Part shown: piece after piece, positions 27,595 to 36,452 of the stretch
How positions within the stretch are numbered: the stretch's first letter is position 1
Layout: the number at the start of each line of letters is the position of its first letter
Source: Rhodovulum marinum
GTDB taxonomy: Bacteria > Pseudomonadota > Alphaproteobacteria > Rhodobacterales > Rhodobacteraceae
Direction: 5' to 3'
DNA: 64,000 nt
Assembly: GCF_004343075.1 (NCBI RefSeq)
Contig: NZ_SLXP01000003.1
Location: 310,001 to 374,000, forward strand
The notes under the pieces: model-generated
What the model was told of the DNA's origin: nothing
Database searches by the model: none
Seen by the model: the letters and a program-made list of their open reading frames with translations, nothing else
Made by a program: the position numbers and the translations under genes

Positions 27595-29070
27595 TCAGGC
27601 GAACAGGAAATCGTCGGTCAGCTGCGGAATTGCCGCGCCGGGATCGCCGGCATCGAAGATCGTCTCGTATCCCATGTCTTCCAGCGACGCGACCGTGACC
27701 GCGGACAGGTGGTTGTCGTAATCGATATACCCCGTCATCAGCTCGGTCTCGAACAGCGCCTCGTCCCAATGGCCGCCCGCGGTGCCCGCACCGCCGTCCA
27801 GTTCGATCGGCACGCCGAAATCGGAGAACACGTCCAGCGCCGCGAGATCGGCGTAGTCGGTGTTGTAGGCCAGGGTCGCGTTTTCGCCGGTGAAACGGTA
27901 ATCGCCCCCCGAAACCGATCCCGAGGTCAGCCCCAGGTAATCCCACAGCACGCCGAAGCCCGTGACATGCAGCATTTCATGCAACGCGATGTCGTCGAAC
28001 AGGCCGAGGCTGTCGAAATACTCGGCATCCGCGCTGTCGAACTGCATGATCCCCTCGGTCGGCAGGAAATAATCCTCTGCCGTGCCGCGCACATAGGTCG
28101 GCCCCGCCATGCCCAGGATACCGCCGCTGCCGTCGATCACGCCAAGCTCGGCCTCGATGCGGAGATCGTCGATCCCGCCGATGTCCAGCACGTCACCGGT
28201 AATCAGCGTCGAGATGTATTCGCTGGCCTCGATGAAGGCTTCCTGCAGCGCCGTCGTCCAGCTGCCGACGAAGACCAGTTCGATATTGTAGTCGCTGAAA
28301 ACGCCATAGGTGCCCAGGCCGCTGGTATAGCTGGTCAGCACCTCGGTGGGCGGGGTGTAGGTCACGACCGGGTCATCGGCCGGGGCGGGCTCTTCCGGGG
28401 CGACGCTGTCCGTGACCGTGTCGCCATTCTCGGGCGCGGCAGGCGGATCGGCCGGCGCGTCGCCGCCGGTATCGGGCGCGGTGCCTGTCTCGCCGCCGGT
28501 CTCCTCGGGCATCTCCGCGCTGTCGTCCGGCGGGGTATCGGTGCCGCCTTCGGTTTCGGGGGCGGGCTCCTCCGCGGTGCCGGTCTCGGTGTCGGGGGCC
28601 GCGTCGGAGCCTTCGGCAGGGTCGCCATCGCTCCCCGGCTCTGCCCCGGTGTCAGTCGCGGTGTCCGTGCCCGTGTCAGTCCCGGTGTCCGTGCCCGTGT
28701 CGGGCGCAATGTCCGTTCCCGCATCGGTTCCCGTGTCGGCCCCGTCGTCGGGGACGGTCGGGGTCGCGGCGCCATCGTCGTCGCTCGCCGCCTTGTCGCG
28801 CTTGCCCCCGCCGCGGCCGCCCTCTGCCTTGTCGGCCTTGCTGCGCCCGCCATCCGTATCGCGCGCCTTGGCGCCACCGCGCGCCGACGCGGCGGCCCCG
28901 TCGAACAGGCGCATGTCGTCCCGGCCCGCGCCATGCACCGGTCCCGCGGCCACCTCTGCCGCGGCCCGGCCCGGATGGCCGCCCCCCGGCGCCCCCATGT
29001 CGAAGTCGAAAATGTCGGCCCGGCCCGGACCGAACCCGTCGAAGATGTGATCGGGGATCGATTTGCGCAT
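27595..29070 (-). CDS. Leishmanolysin-like (M8) zinc metalloprotease with long acidic Thr/Asp/Gly linker
   Basis: Predicted exported protease of 491 residues. The C-terminal half has the metzincin motif HEMLHVTGFG (HExxHxxxxG, first His near residue 364), followed by GVLWDYLGL and by GGHWDEALFETELMTGYIDYDNHLSAVTVASLEDMGY, which closely follows the leishmanolysin pattern including the Met-turn region. Residues about 95-235 are a low-complexity stretch of GTDTGTDTG-type and Glu/Pro/Ala repeats. There is no classical signal peptide; the glycine- and aspartate-rich composition suggests type I secretion. The ATG at 29070 has GGAG upstream; another ATG lies four codons earlier. It is convergent with the small secreted protein gene at 27572. 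Confidence 0.8.
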   Translation of the reverse strand: MRKSIPDHIFDGFGPGRADIFDFDMGAPGGGHPGRAAAEVAAGPVHGAGRDDMRLFDGAAASARGGAKARDTDGGRSKADKAEGGRGGGKRDKAASDDDGAATPTVPDDGADTGTDAGTDIAPDTGTDTGTDTGTDTATDTGAEPGSDGDPAEGSDAAPDTETGTAEEPAPETEGGTDTPPDDSAEMPEETGGETGTAPDTGGDAPADPPAAPENGDTVTDSVAPEEPAPADDPVVTYTPPTEVLTSYTSGLGTYGVFSDYNIELVFVGSWTTALQEAFIEASEYISTLITGDVLDIGGIDDLRIEAELGVIDGSGGILGMAGPTYVRGTAEDYFLPTEGIMQFDSADAEYFDSLGLFDDIALHEMLHVTGFGVLWDYLGLTSGSVSGGDYRFTGENATLAYNTDYADLAALDVFSDFGVPIELDGGAGTAGGHWDEALFETELMTGYIDYDNHLSAVTVASLEDMGYETIFDAGDPGAAIPQLTDDFLFA

Positions 29071-29212
29071 GGGACTCTCCATGTCCTGTGGGCCCCGAAC
29101 GGGGCACCTGTCCACGGGTGGGTTAGCCGGGAACTGGGGCGACAACATGGTTCCGGCTGGGCGATACGCCGCGCCGGGGAAACAGGCTGTTTCGCCGCCC
29201 AAAGTCCCCCGG

Positions 29213-30343
29213 CTAAAGCGGTGGCAGGTCGCCCTCGGCGCGCCCGGCGTGGAAATCCGCCTGCCAGGCCTCGAACCGGCCCTCGGCGATGGCCGCGCGC
29301 ATGCCCGCCATGATCTCCTGGTAGTAATGCAGGTTGTGCCAGGTCAGCAGCATCGAGGCGATGATTTCCTGCGCCCGGAACACGTGGTGCAGGTAGGCGC
29401 GGGAATAGTTCCGGCAGGCCGGGCAGGTGCAGGCCTCGTCGATGGGGCGCGGGTCGTCCTGGTGGCGGGCATTCTTGATGTTCAGCGCGCCGCGCCGGGT
29501 AAACACCTGCCCCGTCCGCCCCGACCGCGTGGGCAGCACGCAATCCATCATGTCGATGCCGCGCGCGACCGCGCCCACGATATCCTCGGGCTTGCCCACC
29601 CCCATCAGGTAACGCGGCTTGTCCTCGGGCAGGAATCCCGGCGCGTAATCCAGCACGCCGAACATCGCCGCCTGCCCCTCGCCCACGGCCAGCCCGCCGA
29701 CGGCGTAGCCGTCGAACCCGATCGCCTTCAGCGCCGCGGCCGATTCCTCGCGCAACTCGGGCGTCACACCGCCCTGCATGATCCCGAACAGCGCGTGCCC
29801 GGGCCGGTCGCCGAACGCCGCCCTGGACCGTTCGGCCCAGCGCATCGACAACCGCATCGCGCGCGCAACCTCGTCGTCGGTGGCGGGCAGTGCCGGGCAT
29901 TCGTCGAAACACATCACGATGTCCGAGCCCAGCAGGCGCTGGATCTCCATGCTGCGCTCCGGCGTCAGCTCGTGTTTCGAGCCGTCGATATGGCTCTTGA
30001 AGGTGACGCCCTCCTCGGTCAGCTTCCTCAGCCCCGCCAGGCTCATCACCTGGAAGCCCCCGGAATCGGTCAGGATCGGCCGCTCCCAGTTCATGAACCG
30101 GTGCAACCCGCCCAGCCGCGCCACCCGCTCGGCCCCGGGGCGCAGCATCAGGTGATAGGTGTTGCCCAGCAGGATATCGGCCCCCGTCGCCGCCACGCTG
30201 TCGGGCAGCATCGCCTTGACGGTGCCCGCCGTGCCCACCGGCATGAAGGCCGGCGTGCGGATCGCGCCCCGCGGCGTCGTGATGACACCGGTTCGCGCTT
30301 TGCCATCCGTTGCCTTAAGGTCGAAGTTGAACGCCGCCGTCAT
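29213..30343 (-). CDS. tgt: tRNA-guanine transglycosylase (queuine tRNA-ribosyltransferase)
   Basis: TIM-barrel enzyme of 376 residues that replaces guanine 34 with the queuosine precursor preQ1 in tRNAs with GUN anticodons (Asp, Asn, His, Tyr). Key motifs: [12 protein letters not shown] (general-acid Asp), [28 protein letters not shown] (nucleophile Asp) and the zinc site [16 protein letters not shown]. It is near a tRNA-Asp pair that would be one of its substrates, although there is no operon link. Start ATG at 30343; divergent from rimK. Confidence 0.96.
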   Translation of the reverse strand: MTAAFNFDLKATDGKARTGVITTPRGAIRTPAFMPVGTAGTVKAMLPDSVAATGADILLGNTYHLMLRPGAERVARLGGLHRFMNWERPILTDSGGFQVMSLAGLRKLTEEGVTFKSHIDGSKHELTPERSMEIQRLLGSDIVMCFDECPALPATDDEVARAMRLSMRWAERSRAAFGDRPGHALFGIMQGGVTPELREESAAALKAIGFDGYAVGGLAVGEGQAAMFGVLDYAPGFLPEDKPRYLMGVGKPEDIVGAVARGIDMMDCVLPTRSGRTGQVFTRRGALNIKNARHQDDPRPIDEACTCPACRNYSRAYLHHVFRAQEIIASMLLTWHNLHYYQEIMAGMRAAIAEGRFEAWQADFHAGRAEGDLPPL

Positions 30344-30415
30344 ATCTGGTCTCGCCTCTTGGGGCCAAAGACGCGTTCTTAGGCGATTCTGTCAGAATTC
30401 CAAGGAGGCACCCGC

Positions 30416-31828
30416 ATGGCCGACATCCCCGACCCCGCAGACCAGCCCTTCCGCCTCGGCTGGGAGGAATGGGTGGCGCTGCCCGGTCTCGGCCTGCCGG
30501 CGATGAAGGCCAAGGTGGACACCGGCGCCAAGACCTCGGCGCTGCACGCCTTCGACATCGAACCGTTCGGCCCGGCCAGCCGGCCCAAGGTGCGCTTTGC
30601 CGTCCACCCGATCCCCGGGCGCGAGGACCTGTCGATCCCCTGCTCGGCCGAGGTGATCGACCGGCGCGAGGTCACATCCTCGAACGGCGATTCCGAATGG
30701 CGCTACGTGATCGCCGCCGAGATCGCGGTGGGGAACCGGCGCTGGCCGATCGAACTGACCCTGACCCATCGCGGCGGCATGGCCTACCGGATGCTGCTGG
30801 GCCGCCAGGCGCTGGGCGAGGATGTCGTCGTCAGCCCCGGCGACAGTTTCTGCCAGCCGAAACTCTCCTACGACGTCTATCACACCGCCAAGGTGCGCAA
30901 CGTCGCCCCCTCCCGCGTGCTGCGGATCGCGGTTCTCAGCCGCGAGGCGACGAATTATTCCACCGCCCGGCTGGTCGCCGAAGGCGAGGCCCGCGGCCAT
31001 GTCGTCGAGGTGATCGACACCACGCGCTGCTACATCGCACTCGACGCGCTGTCGCCCGATGTCCATTACGACGGCAAACGCCTGCCGCGCTATGACGCCG
31101 TGATTCCGCGTATCGGCACTTCGGTCACCGCCTATGGCACCGCGGTGATCCGCCAGTTCGAAACCATCGGCACCTATTGCGTGAACGGGTCCGAAGGGAT
31201 CACCGCCAGCCGCGACAAGCTGCACGCCCACCAGATCCTCGCGCGCCACCGCATCGGCATGCCGATGACCGCCTTCGCGGCCTCGCCCAAGGACACGAAC
31301 AACCTCATCTCGCTGGTGGGCGGCGCGCCGCTGATCGTCAAGCTGCTGGAATCGACGCAAGGCAAGGGCGTCGTTCTGGCCGAAACCAAGAAGGCCGCCG
31401 AATCCGTGATCTCGGCCTTTCGCGGGCTCAAGGCGTCGTTCCTCGTCCAGCGTTTCGTCAAGGAAGCGGCGGGCGAGGATATCCGCTGCCTCGTCGTCGG
31501 CTCCAAGGTCGTCGCCGCGATGAAACGCACCGGGGCCGAGGGCGATTTCCGCTCGAACCTTCACCAGGGCGGCCAGGCCGAGGCCGTCAAGATCACCCCG
31601 GCCGAACGCGAGGTGGCGGTCAAGGCCGCCCGCGCCTTCCGTCTGAACCTCGCGGGGGTCGACCTGTTGCGCTCTGCCGAAGGGCCGAAGGTGCTCGAGG
31701 TGAATTCCTCGCCCGGGCTGGAAGGCATCGAAAAGGCCTCGGGCAAGAACATCGCCGGGCTGCTTTACGACCAGATCGAAAAGCGCGTGCGCCCGGTGCC
31801 GATGCCCAAGGGGCGGCGGCGCAAATAG
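30416..31828 (+). CDS. rimK: Fused RimB-like retropepsin and RimK-type ATP-grasp glutamate ligase
   Basis: Protein of 470 residues joining two activities that are often separate genes. Residues 1-150 are a retropepsin-like (RimB/ATP-dependent zinc protease) domain with the aspartate motif [16 protein letters not shown] and [18 protein letters not shown]. From residue about 168 a RimK-type ATP-grasp domain follows ([96 protein letters not shown]). RimK adds glutamates to the C-terminus of ribosomal protein S6, and RimB removes them. The start follows AAGGAGG. A second family reading is a general alpha-L-glutamate ligase. Confidence 0.9.
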   Translation: MADIPDPADQPFRLGWEEWVALPGLGLPAMKAKVDTGAKTSALHAFDIEPFGPASRPKVRFAVHPIPGREDLSIPCSAEVIDRREVTSSNGDSEWRYVIAAEIAVGNRRWPIELTLTHRGGMAYRMLLGRQALGEDVVVSPGDSFCQPKLSYDVYHTAKVRNVAPSRVLRIAVLSREATNYSTARLVAEGEARGHVVEVIDTTRCYIALDALSPDVHYDGKRLPRYDAVIPRIGTSVTAYGTAVIRQFETIGTYCVNGSEGITASRDKLHAHQILARHRIGMPMTAFAASPKDTNNLISLVGGAPLIVKLLESTQGKGVVLAETKKAAESVISAFRGLKASFLVQRFVKEAAGEDIRCLVVGSKVVAAMKRTGAEGDFRSNLHQGGQAEAVKITPAEREVAVKAARAFRLNLAGVDLLRSAEGPKVLEVNSSPGLEGIEKASGKNIAGLLYDQIEKRVRPVPMPKGRRRK

Positions 31829-31874
31829 CCCGCCGCCCGGTCAGCACCGCCCGGCGCCGCGGGCGGCCACCGGT

Positions 31875-31916
31875 GCGGAACGTCGGACGCGGCGGTCGCT
31901 GCGGAACGTCGGACGC
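31875..31916. repeat. Two-copy 16-bp direct repeat downstream of rimK
   Basis: GCGGAACGTCGGACGC occurs at 31875-31890 and again at 31901-31916, a 26-base period, followed by further degenerate GCTGCGGGC units. It lies in the 194-base gap between rimK and the phasin-like gene; no coding function seen. Confidence 0.8.
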
Positions 31917-32022
31917 TGCGGGCGGCGGGCGCTGCGGGCCGCGCTCTGCTCGCCGCGACGGCGGGGCTTTAGGGACGCGCCGCGTGCCGCTGACGACCGG
32001 CCTGCGCCACCGGCCCGGCCGC

Positions 32023-32367
32023 TCAGCGTTCGCCTGCCATCCGCCGCCGGGTCACCTCGCAGGTCTCGGCGGTCATCCGGGCCAGCCTGCCCGCCTCGTC
32101 GGTGCAGGCCGCGATCTTGGCCCCAAGGTAACTGGCGGGCAGGTCGGCCAGTTGCTCGGGGTTGCGGGCGCGCGCCAGCCGGCCCAGCGCCTCGACGTCG
32201 CGGCGCGCCTCGTCGCGGGCAAAGGCGGCCATCTCGCTGGCCGTGCGCGCCGCGTGATCCAGCATCGCCGCCCCCACCCAGGCCATCAGGCCGAACCCTT
32301 CCGCCTGCGCCCTCAGAACGGCGTCAAGCGGCGAGGCGGCGGGCGCGTCTTGCGGTTCGGTCGGCAT
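32023..32367 (-). CDS. Phasin-like protein
   Basis: Helical protein of 114 residues (MPTEPQDAPAASPLDAVLRAQAEGFGLMAWVG to CEVTRRRMAGER). The heptad-like helix spacing, Ala-rich composition and the phrase ARNPEQLADLPASYLGAKIAACTDEAGRLARMTAETCEV are typical of phasin-family proteins, which coat polyhydroxyalkanoate granules in this group. The ATG at 32367 opens the conserved part; the upstream frame extension overlaps phnM out of register. It lies 101 bases after phnM on the same strand. Confidence 0.65.
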   Translation of the reverse strand: MPTEPQDAPAASPLDAVLRAQAEGFGLMAWVGAAMLDHAARTASEMAAFARDEARRDVEALGRLARARNPEQLADLPASYLGAKIAACTDEAGRLARMTAETCEVTRRRMAGER

Positions 32368-32468
32368 CTCGGGCGGCTCCGGCAGGCTGTCACATCGCGG
32401 CGCAGAATAGGCCAGCACGCCCCCGCCGTCAAAGCCCAAGCCCCCGTTATCGCACCGGAATACCCGGC

Positions 32469-33608
32469 TCAGGCCACGCGCACGCCCTGCACCCAGCTGC
32501 CCCGCACCACCGGCGCCCCATCGATCCGCGCCACCCGGATCAGATCGCCCCGCGCCCCCGGTTCGATCCGCCCCCGGTCGGGCAGATGCGCGGCGTCCGC
32601 CGGGGCCCGCGTCACCGTCGCGATCCCGCGCGCCATGTCGCCCCACAGATCGCCCAGCATCAGCCCGGCCATCAGCAACGCGCCGGGCACATAATCCGAA
32701 GACACGATGTCCAGCAGGTCCAGCTCGGCCAGCTCGCGCGCCGAGACATTGCCCGAATGCGACCCGCCCCGGATCAGGTTCGGCGCCCCCATCATCACCG
32801 CGATGCCATGCCCGCGGCAGGCCAGCGCCGCCTCGACCGTCGTCGGGAACTCGGCCAGCTTGATGCCCAGCCCCGCCGAGACCTCGACATGGCCCGCGGT
32901 CGTGTCGTCATGGCTGGCCAGGATCGCACCATAGCGCCGCGCTTCATCGACGGCGGCGCGTTCATGCGCCGCGCCATTGCGTTCGCGCAACTCGCGCAGG
33001 TTGGCGACGTGCTCGATGAACTCGGCCTCCGAGAAATTGTTCTTCCCCATCACATAGGCCTTCAGTTTCGAGATGTCGCGGAACTGGCGCTGGCCCGGCG
33101 TGTGATCCATCAGGCTGACGATGCCGACGCGGTCCTCCGGGCCGAACTCGGCCATCTCCTCGGCCAGGGTCTCGGAACAGACCTCGGCGCGCAGGTGCAG
33201 GAAATGGCTGATCCTCAGCGCCCCGTGCGCCCGCAGTTCCAGCAATTCGCTGGCCAGCCGGCGCGCATAGGCCCGATAGCGCGCCTTGCCAGACGGGATC
33301 GACCCCACCCGCATCGCGTCGAACACCGTGGTGATCCCCACGCCGGCCAGTTCCGCGTCATGGCCGACGATGGCCGCGGCATGGGGCCAGTCGACCGCCG
33401 GGCGCGGCTGGATATGGCGTTCCAGGTTGTCCGTGTGCAACTCGATCAGCCCCGGCATCACCATGTCGCCGGCGCAATCCACGGCACCCGCGGGCACGCC
33501 GGTGCCGGGGTCGATCGCGGCGATGCGGCCCTCCGACACGCGCACCGCCCCCCGCACCGTTTCGCCCGGCAGCACCAGGGTCGCATTCGCCAGCACGATC
33601 TCAGACAT
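32469..33608 (-). CDS. phnM: Alpha-D-ribose 1-methylphosphonate 5-triphosphate diphosphatase, copy 1
   Basis: Amidohydrolase-fold enzyme of 379 residues that removes diphosphate from the 5-triphosphate intermediate before C-P bond cleavage. Motifs: VMPGLIELHTDNLERHIQPRPAVDWP (metal His pair), ILASHDDTTAGHVEVSAGLGIKLAEFPTT, MMGAPNLIRGGSHSGNVSARELAELDLLDIVSSDYVP. Length and order match E. coli PhnM. It is divergent from the DUF1045 gene (79 bases between starts). A second PhnM lies at 40523-41704; this copy keeps the classical motif order IELHTDNLE. Confidence 0.95.
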   Translation of the reverse strand: MSEIVLANATLVLPGETVRGAVRVSEGRIAAIDPGTGVPAGAVDCAGDMVMPGLIELHTDNLERHIQPRPAVDWPHAAAIVGHDAELAGVGITTVFDAMRVGSIPSGKARYRAYARRLASELLELRAHGALRISHFLHLRAEVCSETLAEEMAEFGPEDRVGIVSLMDHTPGQRQFRDISKLKAYVMGKNNFSEAEFIEHVANLRELRERNGAAHERAAVDEARRYGAILASHDDTTAGHVEVSAGLGIKLAEFPTTVEAALACRGHGIAVMMGAPNLIRGGSHSGNVSARELAELDLLDIVSSDYVPGALLMAGLMLGDLWGDMARGIATVTRAPADAAHLPDRGRIEPGARGDLIRVARIDGAPVVRGSWVQGVRVA

Positions 33609-33687
33609 GGCTCTTTCCTTGATGGCTGCCGCGGATTGGGGCAGGACTATCGGCGCAGGATTTCGTTAACGGGACCCGGAGCGAGGC

Positions 33688-34377
33688 ATGGAAGGCTATA
33701 CGCGCTACGCGATCTACTACGCGCCCGAACCGGGGCCGCTGGCCGATTTCGGCGCGGGCTGGCTGGGCTGGGACGCCGAGGCGGGCCTGCCGCGGGCGCA
33801 TCTGCGGCTCCAGGGCCTGCCGCTCAAGATCGCGGAGCTGACCGAAACGCCCCGCAAATACGGGTTCCACGCCACGATCAAGCCACCCTTCCGGCTGGTC
33901 GAGGGCAGCGATATCGGGGTGCTGCACCGCTCGGCGGCCGCGCTTGCCGGCCAGCTCAAGCCGGTGTTGCTGGACGGGCTGCAGATCTCGCGCCTGTCGG
34001 GCTTTCTCGCGCTCACGCCCCGCGGCGACACCCGCGCGCTGGACGCCATGGCCGGCAGCGTGGTCGAGGCGCTGGACGGGTTCCGCGCGCCCCCCACCCG
34101 CGCCGAACTGGACCGCCGCGACCCCGACCGGCTGAGCGCCCGCCAGCGCAAGCTGCTGGACCGCTGGGGCTATCCCTACGTGATGGAAGATTTCCGCTTT
34201 CACCTGACGCTGACCGGCCCGCTCAAGGACGCCGAGGCCGAACGCACCCGCGCGGTGCTCTCGCCCGTGCTCCAGCCGCTGATCGACCGCCCCCTGCGCA
34301 TCGCCAGCCTGTGCCTGTTCGGCGAGGCCGAGGATGGCCGCTTTCACAACCTGCATCGTTACACCCTTTCCGGCTGA
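33688..34377 (+). CDS. DUF1045 phosphonate-cluster protein (2H phosphoesterase-like)
   Basis: Protein of 229 residues of the DUF1045 family, found almost only in C-P lyase gene clusters (TIGR03223). It has two H-x-T motifs, KYGFHATIKPPFRL and FRFHLTLTGPL, spaced like the active site of the 2H phosphoesterase superfamily, whose members open cyclic phosphates. That fits a role on the cyclic ribose phosphate made by C-P lyase; this role is inferred. The start MEGYTRYAIYYAPEPGPL is typical. Its end overlaps the end of the convergent phnN by 19 bases. Confidence 0.9.
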   Translation: MEGYTRYAIYYAPEPGPLADFGAGWLGWDAEAGLPRAHLRLQGLPLKIAELTETPRKYGFHATIKPPFRLVEGSDIGVLHRSAAALAGQLKPVLLDGLQISRLSGFLALTPRGDTRALDAMAGSVVEALDGFRAPPTRAELDRRDPDRLSARQRKLLDRWGYPYVMEDFRFHLTLTGPLKDAEAERTRAVLSPVLQPLIDRPLRIASLCLFGEAEDGRFHNLHRYTLSG

Positions 34378-34904
34378 AGCGCGTCCAGGAACGCCGCGAC
34401 CGCGTGTTCCAAGGCCCCGTCATTGGAAACCCGCGTGACCCGCAACCCCTCGGGCAACGCGTAATCCGCCCGGCCCAGCCGCGCCGCGATATCCTCGGCG
34501 CTCTCGCGCCCGCGCCCGGCCAGGCGCTCGGCCAGCGTCTCGGGCCGGGCGGTGACATGCAGCACGCGCAGCCCCGGATACCGCGCCGCCGCCGCCCCCA
34601 GCACCGCGCGCGACCCGTTGAACAGCACGTCCCGCCCCAGCACCAGTTCCCCGTCGATCGCCGCGGGTATGCCATAGCTCAGCCCATGCGCCCGCCAGTG
34701 CAGCGCAAAGGCCCCGACTGCGCGCATCCGCTCGAACGCCGCCGCGTCGACCGCGTCGAAAGCCTCGCCCCCGGCATCGGCGGGCCTGGTGATGACCCGG
34801 CGCGCCAGCACAAGGTCGGGCCGCCGCGCCCAGGCCGCCGCCATCAGCGTGTCCTTGCCCGCCCCCGAGGGCCCCACCACCGCGAACAGCCGCCCCACCA
34901 CCAT
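34359..34904 (-). CDS. phnN: Ribose 1,5-bisphosphate phosphokinase
   Basis: Kinase of 181 residues related to guanylate kinase. It phosphorylates ribose 1,5-bisphosphate to PRPP in the last step of phosphonate-carbon recovery. Walker A FAVVGPSGAGKDTLMAAA, TRPADAGGEAFDAVD, HWRAHGLSYGIP and VLHVTARPETLAERLAGRGRES are PhnN signatures. The ATG (34904) shares its A with the TGA stop of phnL (TGATG), so the two are translationally coupled. The 3' end overlaps the convergent DUF1045 gene. Confidence 0.94.
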   Translation of the reverse strand: MVVGRLFAVVGPSGAGKDTLMAAAWARRPDLVLARRVITRPADAGGEAFDAVDAAAFERMRAVGAFALHWRAHGLSYGIPAAIDGELVLGRDVLFNGSRAVLGAAAARYPGLRVLHVTARPETLAERLAGRGRESAEDIAARLGRADYALPEGLRVTRVSNDGALEHAVAAFLDALQPERV

Positions 34905-35584
34905 CACGCCGCCCTCGGCGCAAAGACCGACACGTCCACCGCCCGGTCGCAGACCCGCGCCCGCGCCTCGGCATCGTGAAAGATACCCAGGATCGCCGCT
35001 CCCCGCGCCTTGGCCGCCTCGATCAGGCCCAGCACCACCTCGCGGTTCACCGGGTCCAGGCTGGCCGTGGGTTCGTCCAGCAACAGCGCGGGGTAATCGT
35101 GGGCAAAACCGCGCGCGATGTTCACCCGCTGCTGCTCGCCCCCCGAAAAGGTCGTCGGGCTCAACCCCCACAACGCCTCGGGAATGTTCAGCCGCGCCAG
35201 CAACGCCTCGGCGCGCGCCCGCGCCGGCTCCGGCGCCCAGCCCACCGCCAGCAGCGGCTCGGCCACAACGTCGCGCGTGGCCACCCGCGGCACCACCCGC
35301 AGGAACTGGCTGACATAACCCAGCGTGTGACGGCGCAACGCCACGATCTCGCGCGGGCTGGCCCGCACCACGTCCAGGCCGCCCACCACGATCCGGCCCG
35401 CCTGCGCCAGGTAATTGCCATAGACCATGCGCATCAGCGTCGACTTCCCCGCCCCCGACGCCCCGGTCAACGCCACGCATTCCCCCGGCGCGACGGCCAG
35501 CGAGGCCCCCGCCAGGACCTCGATGACCGCACCGCCCTGGTTGTGCAGCGTGAAACTCTTGCCCGCCCCCTCGATCTCGATCAT
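34904..35584 (-). CDS. phnL: Phosphonate C-P lyase system ATP-binding protein PhnL
   Basis: ABC-type ATPase of 226 residues associated with the C-P lyase core complex rather than with a membrane channel. Walker A LTGASGAGKSTLMRMVYG, signature TFSGGEQQRVNIARGF, Walker B PALLLDEPTASLDP. The stretch TLGYVSQFLRVVPRVATRDVVAEPL is characteristic of PhnL. It overlaps phnN by one base. Upstream of the ATG, in the 61-base gap to phnK, is a TTGG-CCAA-type intergenic motif (35595-35616). Confidence 0.94.
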   Translation of the reverse strand: MIEIEGAGKSFTLHNQGGAVIEVLAGASLAVAPGECVALTGASGAGKSTLMRMVYGNYLAQAGRIVVGGLDVVRASPREIVALRRHTLGYVSQFLRVVPRVATRDVVAEPLLAVGWAPEPARARAEALLARLNIPEALWGLSPTTFSGGEQQRVNIARGFAHDYPALLLDEPTASLDPVNREVVLGLIEAAKARGAAILGIFHDAEARARVCDRAVDVSVFAPRAA

Positions 35585-35594
35585 CCGCCCTGCC

Positions 35595-35616
35595 CTTTTT
35601 CTTGGCCCAAATACTC
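35595..35616 (+). repeat. Intergenic CTTGGnCCAAnTAC motif, copy 1
   Basis: The stretch reads CTTTTTCTTGGCCCAAATAC. It lies in the gap between phnK and phnL. A related copy, TTCTTCTTGGTCCAAGTACC, is found at 60961-60980. Both share CTTGGnCCAAnTACnC, with a palindromic TTGGnCCAA core, both preceded by T-rich sequence. Similar motifs appear, as I recall, in intergenic regions of many Rhodobacteraceae; function unknown. Confidence 0.5.
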
Positions 35617-35645
35617 AAATCCCGCCCGTGCCACAGGCCCCGCGA

Positions 35646-36452
35646 TCAAACCTGCAGCACCGAACTGACCAGCAGCTGGGTATAGCCATGCTGGGGATCG
35701 TCCAGCACCTGGTCGGTCAACCCGCTTTCCACGACCCGCCCGCCCTTCATCACCATCAGCCGATCCGCCAGCAGCCGCACCACCGCCAGGTCATGCGTGA
35801 CCACGATCGCCGACAGGCCCATGCCGCGCACCAGCCCCCGCATCAGGTCCAGCAGCCGCGCCTGCACGCTGACATCCAGCCCGCCGGTGGGCTCGTCCAT
35901 GAACACCAGCCGCGGCCCCGTGACCAGGTTGCGCGCGATCTGCAGCCGCTGCTGCATCCCCCCCGAGAACGCCGAGGGCCGGTCGTCGATCCGGTCGGCC
36001 GCGATCTCGACCCGGTCCAGCCAGTCCAGCGCCTGCGCCCGGATGTCCCCGTAATGCCGGGCGCCCACCGCCATCAGGCGTTCGCCCACATTGCCGCCCG
36101 CGCTGACCCCCATGCGCAATCCGTCGCGCGGGTTCTGGTGCACGAAGGCCCAGTCGGTGCGCGCCAGCATCCGCCGCTCGGGCTCGCTCATCCTCAGCGT
36201 GTCGACCGGACCGGCCCCGCGCGTGTCGAAGATCACCTCGCCCGCATCCGGCGCCATCTGACCGGCAAGGCAATTCAGCAGCGTGGACTTCCCCGACCCG
36301 CTTTCGCCCACGATCCCCATCACCTCGCCGGGATACAGGTCGAACGAGACATCGGCACAGCCAACCCGCCCGCCATAGGTTTTCGACACGCCCCGCACGG
36401 CCAGCAACGGGGCAGCCTTGCAACACCCCTGCGACGGGTCCTGCACACTCAT
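35646..36452 (-). CDS. phnK: Phosphonate C-P lyase system ATP-binding protein PhnK
   Basis: ABC-type ATPase of 268 residues that binds the PhnGHIJ core near PhnJ and couples ATP turnover to it. Walker A GIVGESGSGKSTLLNCLAG, signature AFSGGMQQRLQIARNL, Walker B RLVFMDEPTGGLDVSVQARLLD, switch VVTHDLAVVRLL. It resembles the dipeptide/nickel ABC ATPase class, as PhnK does. The ATG overlaps the phnJ stop by four bases (ATGA), showing translational coupling. Confidence 0.95.
   Translation of the reverse strand: MSVQDPSQGCCKAAPLLAVRGVSKTYGGRVGCADVSFDLYPGEVMGIVGESGSGKSTLLNCLAGQMAPDAGEVIFDTRGAGPVDTLRMSEPERRMLARTDWAFVHQNPRDGLRMGVSAGGNVGERLMAVGARHYGDIRAQALDWLDRVEIAADRIDDRPSAFSGGMQQRLQIARNLVTGPRLVFMDEPTGGLDVSVQARLLDLMRGLVRGMGLSAIVVTHDLAVVRLLADRLMVMKGGRVVESGLTDQVLDDPQHGYTQLLVSSVLQV

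Noticed and set aside
28640..28760. Repeated GTGTC-type DNA in the leishmanolysin-like gene, considered as a CRISPR or satellite
   Set aside because: It is in frame and encodes the GTDT linker; units are irregular and without unique spacers.
31875..31916. Direct repeats considered as a minimal CRISPR
   Set aside because: Only two 16-bp units with a 10-base gap, and no cas genes in the window.
34359..35618. A 419-codon minus-strand frame covering phnN and running back through phnL
   Set aside because: Only its last 181 codons match PhnN; the rest is a Gly/Arg-rich shadow of phnL in another frame.
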